Origin: a virus
IMG/VR virus record: IMGVR_UViG_3300048836_000254
Location: 1 to 22,623 of that record
Length of the DNA: 22,623 bases
Strand: one strand, 5' to 3'
Every line of letters begins with the position of its first letter. The stretch's first letter is position 1. The position numbers were made by a program, and so were the translations under genes. The notes below the pieces were generated by a model that was not told where the DNA came from, did not search any database, and worked only from the letters and a program-made list of their open reading frames with translations. This document shows, piece by piece, positions 11,921-19,414 of this stretch.

Positions 11921-12427
11921 ATGCGCCCACGAACCTTTACATCCGAAATGGCACGCGCCGCACTCGAGCAAGGTGCGAGCACAGGCCCACAAGTTGCGAA
12001 GGCGATGGGCTGCTCGCTTGAGACCGCGAAAGCCCGAATCCGCGAGCTGGGTGTGCGCCATCGCCCGGGTCGACCGCTCAAGTTCAGCGATGATGTGTGC
12101 ATCAGACACGCTCGGTCGTACCAGTCGTCCATCGAGCAGTGGGCGAAGCTCAACAACTGTTCAGTACCAGCGGCGCGCCGCACTTTGCGCCGAGGCGCCA
12201 GCTTGATCTTTCGTGACTGTCCGAATCCACCCCGAGACCTGCGAGAGTTGTCCATATGCAACCGAGTGCTCGACTTGATTCACCGCGGAGAGCCCATCGA
12301 CATCGGCGAGCTCGTCCTACCTGGTGTGTGCCCACCCGAGAGGGTGAGGTCACTCGTGAGCTTATGCGAGGACCTGCCGAAGGTCTTTGTGTCACCTGTG
12401 ACCGGCACGTTGACTCTGTCTTCGTGA
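11921..12427 (+). CDS. Putative DNA-binding protein with tandem HTH segments
   Basis: I place the start at ATG 11921, just after the hairpin; a GTG at 11882 lies inside the stem. The 168-residue protein has a helix-turn-helix pattern at about 20-45 (STGPQVAKAMGCSLETAKARIRE). A second lies at 65-88 (SSIEQWAKLNNCSVPAARRTL), and a winged-helix-like end at 125-168 (IDIGELVLPG..., then KVFVSPVTGTLTL). This suggests a regulator or DNA-binding accessory protein. It could act on the palindrome directly upstream. The exact family is not recognised. Confidence 0.68.
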   Translation: MRPRTFTSEMARAALEQGASTGPQVAKAMGCSLETAKARIRELGVRHRPGRPLKFSDDVCIRHARSYQSSIEQWAKLNNCSVPAARRTLRRGASLIFRDCPNPPRDLRELSICNRVLDLIHRGEPIDIGELVLPGVCPPERVRSLVSLCEDLPKVFVSPVTGTLTLSS

Positions 12428-12516
12428 CACGACCGCGAGGTGGGTGGTACTTGTACGACAAGGCCCCAGATGGCAACTTTCACTACGTTCGGATCATGAT
12501 CTCGAAAAGCCACTAA
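12364..12516 (+). CDS. Small CxxC protein, 50 aa
   Basis: The frame starts at ATG 12364 inside the previous gene (64-base overlap, other frame) and ends 17 bases before the ligase start. It encodes GLCVTCDRHVDSVFVTRP, with C9 and C12 as a possible half metal knuckle. A beta-like end follows (GGWYLYDKAPDGNFHYVRIMI). The part after 12427 has no other explanation, which supports the gene. The ribosome binding site is weak (GAGG about 14 bases away). Confidence 0.58.
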   Translation: MRGPAEGLCVTCDRHVDSVFVTRPRGGWYLYDKAPDGNFHYVRIMISKSH

Positions 12517-12532
12517 CCACCGAGGAGTATCA

Positions 12533-13477
12533 GTGAGTAATTCACCCGCACCGCTGAAGTCGATGACAGGTCTATGGTGTCCGCCCGTGCAGCATGCTGA
12601 CACGCTGCAACCAGCGCACATCAAGAAGTACGACCTGTCACACGCCCAGGTGAAACTGAACGGTCACCGCGTGGCGTTCTATATCCAACCACACAACGCA
12701 CGCCGACCCATCGTGGCGTTCGGTCGTGACCAGAAGCCGCATCTCGAGATGATGGCTCGATACCCGGCGCTCAACTCGCCGGCGCTGATGCTGCTACTCA
12801 TCCAGCTCCCACCCAAGACGATGATCGACTGCGAGATCATGGGCACGGGTGACGCACCATCCGACGTGGTGCCGGCGCTCAAGGCGGGTACGTTCACCGT
12901 CATGCCGTTCGGTGTGCCATTCTACGCGGGTGAAAGCCTCGCCCACGAGCGATTGCCGGTGCAACGCCAGCGTATCGTGGATATGGGCTTTCCGTTCGCC
13001 GACTATCACTCGTTGCTGAGCCCGAACGACCCGGAGTCTGAAATGAAGCGTCTGCTCGACGAGGCGCGATTTCGGAAGATGGAAGGTTGGGTGCTCAAGG
13101 GTGAGGTGGGGTGGCGGTGGTATAAGCTCAAAGTGGAGCACACCATCGACGCCTTCATCGTCGGTGTCGAGGCGGGGCAGGGCAAGTTCGAAGGGCAGAT
13201 CGGCTCGATCATCTGCGCTGTGTACGAGCTGAACCAAGACGGTACGAGCGGCACAGCGACCAGGGTCATCGCCAACGCTTCGGGTATGGACGACGCCACA
13301 CGCCAACAGATGACGCAGCTGCACGCCGCCGGGCGGCTGCGTCACCGTGTGGTAGAGCTCAAGTACAACCACATCGGAGCCAACGGGCGACTGGTGCATC
13401 CGCGGTTCATTCGGTGGCGCGAAGACAAGCCGATGAAGTTCTGTTCGTCCAAGCAATTGGGGACAAACCATGGCTGA
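12533..13477 (+). CDS. ATP-dependent DNA ligase
   Basis: The GTG start follows CGAGGAG at a six-base spacing. The 314-residue protein has the nucleotidyltransferase motifs of ATP-dependent ligases. Motif I is KLNGHR with lysine K41 for adenylation, where the usual D is N. An acidic DCEIMG (100-104) matches motif III, EGWVLKG (184-190) motif IV and WYKLK (196-200) motif V, followed by TIDAFIVG. An OB-fold domain follows, ending HPRFIRWREDK. It seals nicks during replication or recombination. Length is typical for small phage ligases. It overlaps the next gene by eight bases. Confidence 0.88.
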   Translation: MSNSPAPLKSMTGLWCPPVQHADTLQPAHIKKYDLSHAQVKLNGHRVAFYIQPHNARRPIVAFGRDQKPHLEMMARYPALNSPALMLLLIQLPPKTMIDCEIMGTGDAPSDVVPALKAGTFTVMPFGVPFYAGESLAHERLPVQRQRIVDMGFPFADYHSLLSPNDPESEMKRLLDEARFRKMEGWVLKGEVGWRWYKLKVEHTIDAFIVGVEAGQGKFEGQIGSIICAVYELNQDGTSGTATRVIANASGMDDATRQQMTQLHAAGRLRHRVVELKYNHIGANGRLVHPRFIRWREDKPMKFCSSKQLGTNHG

Positions 13478-13979
13478 CACGAACAGCGGCTCACCGGCGG
13501 TGGAGAACCTTGAAGATCAGTTTCCTGAACTCAACTTGGATAACTACGATCACTTCGAAGTGACTGAACTAAACGAGTGGGGTATCAAAGCTGCCAATGA
13601 ACTCGCCCGCCTCCGCGCCCGCGTGGCGGTGCTGGAGGGGGAGAACGAGAAGCAACAACGCGAGTTTGAGCGAGAGGATCGCAGCCACAGAGACACGATC
13701 GACGACAGAGACTCGGCGGAACAGGCCATGTCTCAGGCGTACTTCCTCATAACCGGTCGTTCCCCAGAGTGGTCGAACCTATTTGGGTACTCTAATGCTC
13801 TTGAAGAGATCGACGACGCACAGGCACTCCTCCGCGCCCGCGTGGCGGAGCTGGCGGGGTACGAGCGAGAGCTTAAGTCACTCAAGTCGCTCGTGCAAGA
13901 TAGATGTCTGAGGATCGAGGCCGTTCTCAAAGAGATAGATCCAACTGTTGGCACCCGGAAGGTAACTCATGCCCCGTAA
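13470..13979 (+). CDS. Coiled-coil hypothetical protein, 169 aa
   Basis: This gene starts within the ligase stop region (ATGGCTGA overlap). After an acidic N-terminus there are two repeated Arg/Leu-rich coiled-coil segments. One is at about 45-75 (ELARLRARVAVLEGENEKQQ), the other at 118-150 (ALLRARVAELAGYERELKSL). Both share LRARVA, which suggests an internal duplication. Between them lies AYFLITGRSPEWSNLFGY. Phage coiled-coil proteins of this type are common but of unknown role. Confidence 0.78.
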   Translation: MADTNSGSPAVENLEDQFPELNLDNYDHFEVTELNEWGIKAANELARLRARVAVLEGENEKQQREFEREDRSHRDTIDDRDSAEQAMSQAYFLITGRSPEWSNLFGYSNALEEIDDAQALLRARVAELAGYERELKSLKSLVQDRCLRIEAVLKEIDPTVGTRKVTHAP

Positions 13980-14214
13980 GCCACCGTCCACCATGAAGCA
14001 AATCCTCAATCGCCGCACGTTTCTCGTGCCGTGGTGGTTCTCGTGGCCGCTCAAGCGGTGTGTGGTGTGCCAGCGCCGTTTCCGCCGCAGTTGGCCGTGG
14101 TGTTGCTTCGAAGAGTGCTGTTCGAGGAGTTGCAACGACTACCTCATAGATCGAGTAGACAAAGATTTGGCTGCCCGAGCCATCATTTATAACCGACAGG
14201 AGCTCAATGGATGA
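13969..14214 (+). CDS. Small zinc-finger protein, 81 aa
   Basis: The ATG overlaps the previous gene by 11 bases and follows GGAAGG. The Cys pattern is C31-VV-C34 with a later CC at 45-46 and ECCSRSC (50-55), followed by NDY. This resembles the CxxC...CSxxC..Y knuckle seen in many phage zinc-finger proteins, though the DNA or protein target is unknown. The N-terminal 30 residues are basic and aromatic (FLVPWWFSWPLKR). The next gene overlaps by four bases. Confidence 0.75.
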   Translation: MPRKPPSTMKQILNRRTFLVPWWFSWPLKRCVVCQRRFRRSWPWCCFEECCSRSCNDYLIDRVDKDLAARAIIYNRQELNG

Positions 14215-14615
14215 ACGTCACACCAGCGAAGCGGGCGAAACTGCCCGAGATACGAGCGGGCCTCACACGGCGGGTGGTGATCTGTGGCCACAAGTGCTAC
14301 GTCACCGTCACTTTCTTCGATGACGGCAAACTCGATGACGGTGCCGCATCACCCGCCGAGATATTCGTGGCGATCGCGAAGCAGGGTTCAACAGTCGCCG
14401 GGCTCATGGACGGCGTGGCGATCCTGATCTCTCGTGCGTTGCAGTACGGGATCCCGTGGGATGATCTCAAGAAGCCATTGCTCGGTCAGCGATTCGAGGA
14501 CAACGGCGACACCGAGCACAGCTCGCTGCTCGATGGCTTGGCGAAGACCGTAGACGCGATCCTCAAGGATCGGGTCACGATGCTCGGAATGGACGAGCTG
14601 CCTCACAAGAACTGA
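14211..14615 (+). CDS. TSCPD domain protein
   Basis: The 134-residue protein matches the TSCPD domain, found at the end of some ribonucleotide reductases and as stand-alone phage proteins. Seen here are HKCYVTVTFFDDGK, PAEIFVAIAKQGSTVAGLMDGVAILISRALQYGIP, and KPLLGQRFEDNGDTEHSSLLDGL. The usual Cys-rich tail is missing. A role near nucleotide metabolism is likely by association, but the biochemical function of the stand-alone domain is not settled. It starts with ATGA overlapping the previous stop. Confidence 0.74.
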   Translation: MNVTPAKRAKLPEIRAGLTRRVVICGHKCYVTVTFFDDGKLDDGAASPAEIFVAIAKQGSTVAGLMDGVAILISRALQYGIPWDDLKKPLLGQRFEDNGDTEHSSLLDGLAKTVDAILKDRVTMLGMDELPHKN

Positions 14616-14616
14616 C

Positions 14617-15000
14617 ATGCCCAAGCCACGATCGAATCTACTCGATGATGAGTCAGTACCCGACGCGGTGGTGTTCGAGGCCACGATGCGGCTCAACCAT
14701 CGTCTAGTGGTGGCCATGAAGAACCGCGCCGAGCCATACTGCATCATACGCGCCACTGAGTTGGTGCACGACGATGACTACGGCTGGGGTGTCGAGTTCT
14801 ACTCGTCACTGCACAAGTCACCATTCGTGATCACTAGCCACGAGCAATGTTTCGACTTCCACCTGTCGGGCGAGTGGGTTCGGTTGTGGGTGGTCAGTGA
14901 GAACGTGAAGACCCGGCGAGATTGTCGAGTGCGTGTCGTGTCCAAGTCATCGAAGATCGAGGTGAGATCACTCAATGCCAAACCCACGATGGCGCGATAG
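14617..15000 (+). CDS. Hypothetical protein, 127 aa
   Basis: The ATG lies one base after the previous stop, which suggests coupled translation, since no strong ribosome binding site is seen. The protein appears beta-rich: AVVFEATMRLNHRLVVAMKNR, then YCIIRATELVH, WGVEFYSSL and WVRLWVVSENV, with a basic end. No family recognised. Its last 26 bases overlap the start of the helicase gene. Confidence 0.74.
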   Translation: MPKPRSNLLDDESVPDAVVFEATMRLNHRLVVAMKNRAEPYCIIRATELVHDDDYGWGVEFYSSLHKSPFVITSHEQCFDFHLSGEWVRLWVVSENVKTRRDCRVRVVSKSSKIEVRSLNAKPTMAR

Positions 15001-16432
15001 ACCCCTTCAGCCTCAGCAGGTCGACGGCAAGCGGTTCATCCGCGAACACCACCACCAGGCCGGGCTGTTCATGGCACCCGGCACCGGCAAGACGCTTGTG
15101 GCGATTCGCAGTGAGCACGACCAAGAGCTAGTGCTGCTGATTTGTCGCCGCGACGACTTCATGACCTGGCAAGATGAGCTAGTGGCCGAAGGTATGTCGC
15201 CGCCCACCATAGTGACAGGTCGAAATGTGGCCCAGGTTGCTTACGAGCTAGATGAGTGCACCCTAGTGGCGCACGATCCGACCGGCTGGTTCATGATCTC
15301 ACACGACTCACTCCGTAACAAAGCCGTCTTCGAATTTGTACTGTCTGGCAGATGGCAAGTAGTAATCGTGGACGAGGGCCATGCGTTCAAGCGTCTTGAG
15401 GCCGAGCGCACCAAGCGACTCATCAAGGCGACCCGACACATCCCGCGCCGGCTCGAGCTCACTGGCACGCCGATCACCAACCAGATCGAGGACATCTTCT
15501 CACAGGCACTATTCATCGACGATGGCAAGACGTTTGGCCGTGACTACTGGAAGTTCATGCTCAAGTACTATATCAAGGCGAGCATGATACCCGGTAAGTG
15601 GTTCATCAAGCGTGGCAGCAAAGAGCGTATCGCTGCGAAGATTCCCGAGTTCGCTTTCTCGGTGCACGAGGACGACGTTCTACGTCTTCCACCCAAGCGA
15701 TTCGTCAAGAAAGCGGTGCCTCTCACGGGTAGAACTGCTGAAGAGTATAACCGTCTCCTCACCACTTGGGAGTACGAGATTGAGAAGGGCCATCCGATAA
15801 CGGTTGACTACATCACCGTGCAGCTTATCAAGTTGCAACAGATCGCGGCCGGTTTCATTTACGATGAAGAGCACCGCCCGGTGTGGCTTGGTGATGACAA
15901 GGTCGATCTCTGCGAGTCAACGCTCATGGACATGCTCGCACATAAGCCGAAGGTGGTGATTTGGTGCAACTTCCTCGCCGAGGTGGATCGACTCTTTCAG
16001 AGTGCTCGCGATCGGAAGTGGGGTAAGGCGGTGAGATTCGATTCTAAGGACCGCGAGGAGCGCAACGCCGCACGAAAGCAGTTCGCTCAAGACCCCAAGA
16101 CGCGCCTGTTCATCTCGCAGGTAGATCGCGGTGTCGGCATGAATGAACTGGTAGTGGCCGACACTTCAATCTACCACTCGAATAGTCATCGAGTGGTGAG
16201 TAGACAGCAGTCGATGCGACGCACTCGAAGAATCGGTTCGCAGCATCACGAATCTATCCTTTACATCGACCATCTAGCCGAAAGTACGGTCGATGTCGCG
16301 GTGTATCGTGCGGTGACTCGGGGAGTAAACGTGGCCCACCAAGTGACGTTCGCACTTCAAGACGGAAAAACCCTGAGGTCCGCGTTGACCCTTGACCCTT
16401 CGGGGGTGATCGTGTACGATTCGCCCGCTTGA
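14975..16432 (+). CDS. SNF2-like superfamily 2 DNA helicase/translocase
   Basis: The 485-residue protein carries the helicase motifs in order. They are Walker A APGTGKT (34-40), Walker B DEGH (133-136) in VVIVDEGHAFKR, motif III LTGTPITN (162-169), and motif VI QxxxRxxRxG with Q412, R416, R419 and G421. The LTGTP and DEGH motifs fit the SNF2-like group, which moves along duplex DNA and remodels replication or recombination intermediates. The N-terminal Gln (PQQVDGKRF) is a Q-motif-like element. It overlaps the previous gene by 26 bases. A promoter inside its 3' end drives the next genes. Confidence 0.88.
   Translation: MPNPRWRDRPLQPQQVDGKRFIREHHHQAGLFMAPGTGKTLVAIRSEHDQELVLLICRRDDFMTWQDELVAEGMSPPTIVTGRNVAQVAYELDECTLVAHDPTGWFMISHDSLRNKAVFEFVLSGRWQVVIVDEGHAFKRLEAERTKRLIKATRHIPRRLELTGTPITNQIEDIFSQALFIDDGKTFGRDYWKFMLKYYIKASMIPGKWFIKRGSKERIAAKIPEFAFSVHEDDVLRLPPKRFVKKAVPLTGRTAEEYNRLLTTWEYEIEKGHPITVDYITVQLIKLQQIAAGFIYDEEHRPVWLGDDKVDLCESTLMDMLAHKPKVVIWCNFLAEVDRLFQSARDRKWGKAVRFDSKDREERNAARKQFAQDPKTRLFISQVDRGVGMNELVVADTSIYHSNSHRVVSRQQSMRRTRRIGSQHHESILYIDHLAESTVDVAVYRAVTRGVNVAHQVTFALQDGKTLRSALTLDPSGVIVYDSPA
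16392..16420 (+). promoter_or_regulatory. Sigma-70-like promoter for the recombination operon
   Basis: TTGACC (16392-16397) and TACGAT (16415-16420) are separated by exactly 17 bases within the end of the helicase gene. Transcription would start near 16427, about 18 bases before the nuclease ATG at 16445. Confidence 0.65.
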
Positions 16433-16444
16433 CCGAGGAAACCA

Positions 16445-17485
16445 ATGTCCCTGATCACTGGTACTACATCATTCGACTTGTCGCCGTTGATTATTCGGCA
16501 CAAGTTCAATCCGCCCGAGATCCCCGACCCGTTCGTGTGGACCTCGTCGGCATTGAAGTTGTTCCGGCGGTGTAAGCGCAAGTTCTTCTGGCGCTACATC
16601 ATGCGGCTGCGTCCGAATGCGGTTGCTCACCCGCTCATCATTGGTTCGCACTTCCATGAGGCGATCGCCACCTGGTATGTCGGTAAGCGAACGAGCATGG
16701 ATCGCATCGCCGACAAGCATCACAAGCTGCTCACCGCCGAGATCCGTGCAAACCTCCAGGCGTACAACCAAGAGGACGTGGATAAAGCCACCAAGGAGAT
16801 GGCGGCATTCGGTGGCATGATGCGTGCCTACGCCGACTTCTACGCCGAGGACCGTGAGAAGTGGATCATTGACGAGTCGAGAGTCGAAGTGAAGTTCAAG
16901 CTGAAGTTTCAGGACTTCGAGTACCACGGCAAGATCGACGCGATACCCACCATCAAGAAGCGAAAGCGTGAGGTCATACTCGTCGAACACAAGACGGCGA
17001 GCAGGATTGGTGAGTCGTACATCGATCGCTTACCACTCGACACGCAGATCCGCTCGTACTTCACCGGTGCCCGCGATGGCCTAGGCCTCAAGCCAAGCTA
17101 CGTCTTGTACGACGTGGTGGGTAAGTCATCACTGCGGCGCAAGTCGAACGAGAAGCCTGCTGACTTCAATGAGCGAGTCGCCGACGATTACCTTTCAAGG
17201 CCCGAGCGGTATCTGTACCGTGAAGAGCTGGCTTTCAGCAACCATGATGTCGAGGCGTTCAAGTTCGAACTGCACCAGGCGCACCGTGAATTCCTGCTGA
17301 TTTGCTCCGGTGAGTTCGGCGATCCCCGCGATCCGCGGTCGTGGATGCCGAACGATGGCGAATGCAATGCGTACTTCAAGACTTGTGACTATATGAAGTG
17401 CTGCAACACGGGACTCAATTCAGCGACAAGCCTGGCGTTCCGTCAGATCGACACAATGCACGAAGAACTGGCCGAAGGAGAGTGA
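16445..17485 (+). CDS. Cas4/RecB-like PD-(D/E)XK nuclease
   Basis: The ATG follows GAGGAAACCA. The 346-residue protein has the Cas4/AddB-like layout. C43 (RRCKRKFFW) pairs with a C-terminal cysteine group (C307, C314, C319 and C320 in ECNAYFKTCDYMKCC), probably holding an iron-sulfur cluster. The nuclease core has IGSHFHEA (67-73), HGKIDAI with D165, and VEHKT with E181 and K183. It would cut or trim DNA ends for recombination. It is followed after one base by the Sak4-like gene, an arrangement common in phages. Confidence 0.88.
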   Translation: MSLITGTTSFDLSPLIIRHKFNPPEIPDPFVWTSSALKLFRRCKRKFFWRYIMRLRPNAVAHPLIIGSHFHEAIATWYVGKRTSMDRIADKHHKLLTAEIRANLQAYNQEDVDKATKEMAAFGGMMRAYADFYAEDREKWIIDESRVEVKFKLKFQDFEYHGKIDAIPTIKKRKREVILVEHKTASRIGESYIDRLPLDTQIRSYFTGARDGLGLKPSYVLYDVVGKSSLRRKSNEKPADFNERVADDYLSRPERYLYREELAFSNHDVEAFKFELHQAHREFLLICSGEFGDPRDPRSWMPNDGECNAYFKTCDYMKCCNTGLNSATSLAFRQIDTMHEELAEGE

Positions 17486-17486
17486 C

Positions 17487-18314
17487 ATGCCGGTACACAG
17501 GATCACCAAGAAGAAGAGCAAGAAATCATCATTGAAAGCCGCGACAGGTGCTGTTGCGGCGCGGTCGGGTTCAAGGCTGATCACGCAGAGCAAGCGAATC
17601 GTGCTGCCCACCGAGAAGACCGTGCCATCGGTCGACCCGTCGGACTACATCATGTGCTTCTTCGGACAACCCGGGTCGGGTAAGACCACATTCGTCAACG
17701 CGCTCGCCGATCGAGTGCTGTTTCTTTCGACTGATCGCGGTACTCGATTTCAGCCATCGCTGCGTGTCGAATGCAACTCGTGGGAAGATTTCCTCGAAGT
17801 GCTTACACAGATGGAGGCCGAAGAAGCACCCGAGTACCAGATCGTGGCGATTGACCATGCGAGCGACTGGGCGAACCTCGCCGAAACATACGTCTTGACC
17901 AAGCTCGGTGTCGAGTCGTTCAGCGATCTCGACTGGGGTAAGGGTTGGAAGGCGTTCAAGACCGAGCTCTTCACATTCATGGCAAGACTCAAGGCGCTCA
18001 ACTGCGGCATCGTGTTCATCTCACACGAGACCACGAAAGAACTCGAAGTGGCCGGCATCAAAGTTGATCGGTGCATGCCCGACCTCGGTCGAAGCGCGTA
18101 TAACATGATCATACCGCTGTGTGACATTGTGGGTCACTGCTGGATCAAGCCGATGAAGGACAAGAACAATAAGCGAGTGGATCGGTGGGCGCTCGAAACA
18201 AGCCCGCGGATCGACTTGTTCGCGAAGGATCGGACGACTCGCCGCAAGCCGTCGGGTGAGCGTCCATGGGAACCACTCGACGGCGAACACTTTCTCTCAA
18301 CTTTCGGAGGTTGA
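17487..18314 (+). CDS. Sak4-like RecA-fold ATPase
   Basis: The start lies one base after the nuclease stop. After a Lys-rich N-terminal tail, the 275-residue protein has Walker A GQPGSGKT (60-67) and a Walker B-like segment YQIVAIDHASDW with D123. A later GIVFISHE is typical of the Sak4-like AAA_24 group. These phage proteins anneal or exchange single strands with help from a single-stranded DNA-binding protein. Its neighbours, the Cas4-like nuclease before and a DUF669-like protein after, are the usual partners. Confidence 0.84.
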   Translation: MPVHRITKKKSKKSSLKAATGAVAARSGSRLITQSKRIVLPTEKTVPSVDPSDYIMCFFGQPGSGKTTFVNALADRVLFLSTDRGTRFQPSLRVECNSWEDFLEVLTQMEAEEAPEYQIVAIDHASDWANLAETYVLTKLGVESFSDLDWGKGWKAFKTELFTFMARLKALNCGIVFISHETTKELEVAGIKVDRCMPDLGRSAYNMIIPLCDIVGHCWIKPMKDKNNKRVDRWALETSPRIDLFAKDRTTRRKPSGERPWEPLDGEHFLSTFGG

Positions 18315-18320
18315 CGCATC

Positions 18321-19334
18321 ATGGCAAAGAAGGTATCGAAGAAGACGGCCCGCAAAGCAGCGGGGGGCAAAGGTGACGCAGTGCTCGCCAAGCTCAGCGC
18401 CCTGAACGACACCTGGAAGAAGTCTCGCCCGGGTGGCGTGGATGTCGCTGAGGGCAAGTACCAGGTCAAGATCGAGGAGTACGCCCTCGATGAGACCGAG
18501 GCTGGCGACCTGGTCGCGGTTGCCAAGCTGAGCATCCTGTCGGGCGAGTCGAAGGGCCGAAAGCTCTACCATCGGGCGCGTCTTGTCGATGAGTCGAGCC
18601 TCGGCTGGTTCAAGGGTGATATGGAGAAGCTGGGTCTTCAGATCGACTCCATGGAGGATGTCCCGGCGGCGCTCGCCGAGCTCGTGGGCACCTACGCGCT
18701 GGTCGCCGTGAAGCACAAGGGCGAGCGTGACGATGGCCGCCCGTGGGTCAACGTCTACTACAACCAGGCGCTGGACGAGAGTGACATCGACGCCGACGGC
18801 GCGGAGGCCGAGGCCGAAGCGGAGGAGGAAGCTGAGGAGGAAGCCGCCACCACGAAGAAGACGTCGAAGAAGGCAGCGAAGAAGACCGCCAAGAAGGCGG
18901 CACCTTCGTGGAAGAAGGGTGCGAAGGTGCAAGTCAGCTTCGACGGCGATTGGTACCAGGGCACCATCACCGCGGTGAACACCGACGATGAGACTGCGAC
19001 CATCGACTTCGAGGATGGCACCACCGACGAGATTGCGTTCGGTGACATCGAGCCCATGGAGGCCGAAGCGGAGGAGGAAGCTGAGGAGGAAGCCGCCACC
19101 ACGAAGAAGACGTCGAAGAAGGCAGCGAAGAAGGCTGAGCCGTTGGCGCTCAACTTCGATGATGACAGCATCGACGACGACGCGATCGAGGCGCTTCGCA
19201 AGCTGGCGAAGAAGGCCAAGCTCGACCCCGACGACTACGCCACCTGGTGTGATCTCACGAAGGATCTGCTCGAGAAGGCGGGTAAGACGGGTGGATTCGA
19301 CACGATCGAAGACGCCATCGAAGCCCTGGCCTGA
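18321..19334 (+). CDS. DUF669-like ssDNA-binding protein with Tudor insert
   Basis: Residues about 41-150 (GKYQVKIEEYALDETEAGDLV..., then GESKGRKLYHRARL) match DUF669, a family found beside Sak4-like ATPases and thought to bind single strands. A Lys/Glu-rich linker (160-194) with histone-H1-like KKTSKKAAKK follows. A Tudor-like barrel comes next (195-245: VQVSFDGDWYQGTITAVN, then DFEDGTTDEI), then a second copy of the linker (246-272) and a helical end. The linkers are encoded by an identical 75-bp repeat. Whether the extra domains bind DNA or a partner is unknown. Confidence 0.78.
   Translation: MAKKVSKKTARKAAGGKGDAVLAKLSALNDTWKKSRPGGVDVAEGKYQVKIEEYALDETEAGDLVAVAKLSILSGESKGRKLYHRARLVDESSLGWFKGDMEKLGLQIDSMEDVPAALAELVGTYALVAVKHKGERDDGRPWVNVYYNQALDESDIDADGAEAEAEAEEEAEEEAATTKKTSKKAAKKTAKKAAPSWKKGAKVQVSFDGDWYQGTITAVNTDDETATIDFEDGTTDEIAFGDIEPMEAEAEEEAEEEAATTKKTSKKAAKKAEPLALNFDDDSIDDDAIEALRKLAKKAKLDPDDYATWCDLTKDLLEKAGKTGGFDTIEDAIEALA
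18810..18884 (+). repeat. 75-bp direct repeat, copy 1
   Basis: Identical to 19059-19133 over 75 bases and 249 bases apart (83 codons, so in frame). It encodes the acidic-then-lysine linker before the Tudor insert. Confidence 0.95.
19059..19133 (+). repeat. 75-bp direct repeat, copy 2
   Basis: Second perfect copy, after the Tudor insert. Recombination between the copies would remove 249 bases in frame and leave one linker. Confidence 0.95.
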
Positions 19335-19363
19335 CGACAGCGCCGGGGCAACCCGGTCAAGCG

Positions 19364-19397
19364 CACGGCTCCCGGTCGAGAGATCGGGGCCGTGTTT
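19364..19397 (+). terminator. Hairpin before the primase-helicase gene
   Basis: CACGGC-T-CCCG pairs with CGGGGCCGTG (ten pairs with a one-base bulge) around a ten-base loop and is followed by TTTCTC. The next ATG is at 19415. Confidence 0.58.
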
Positions 19398-19414
19398 CTC
19401 GATGAGTCACCACC

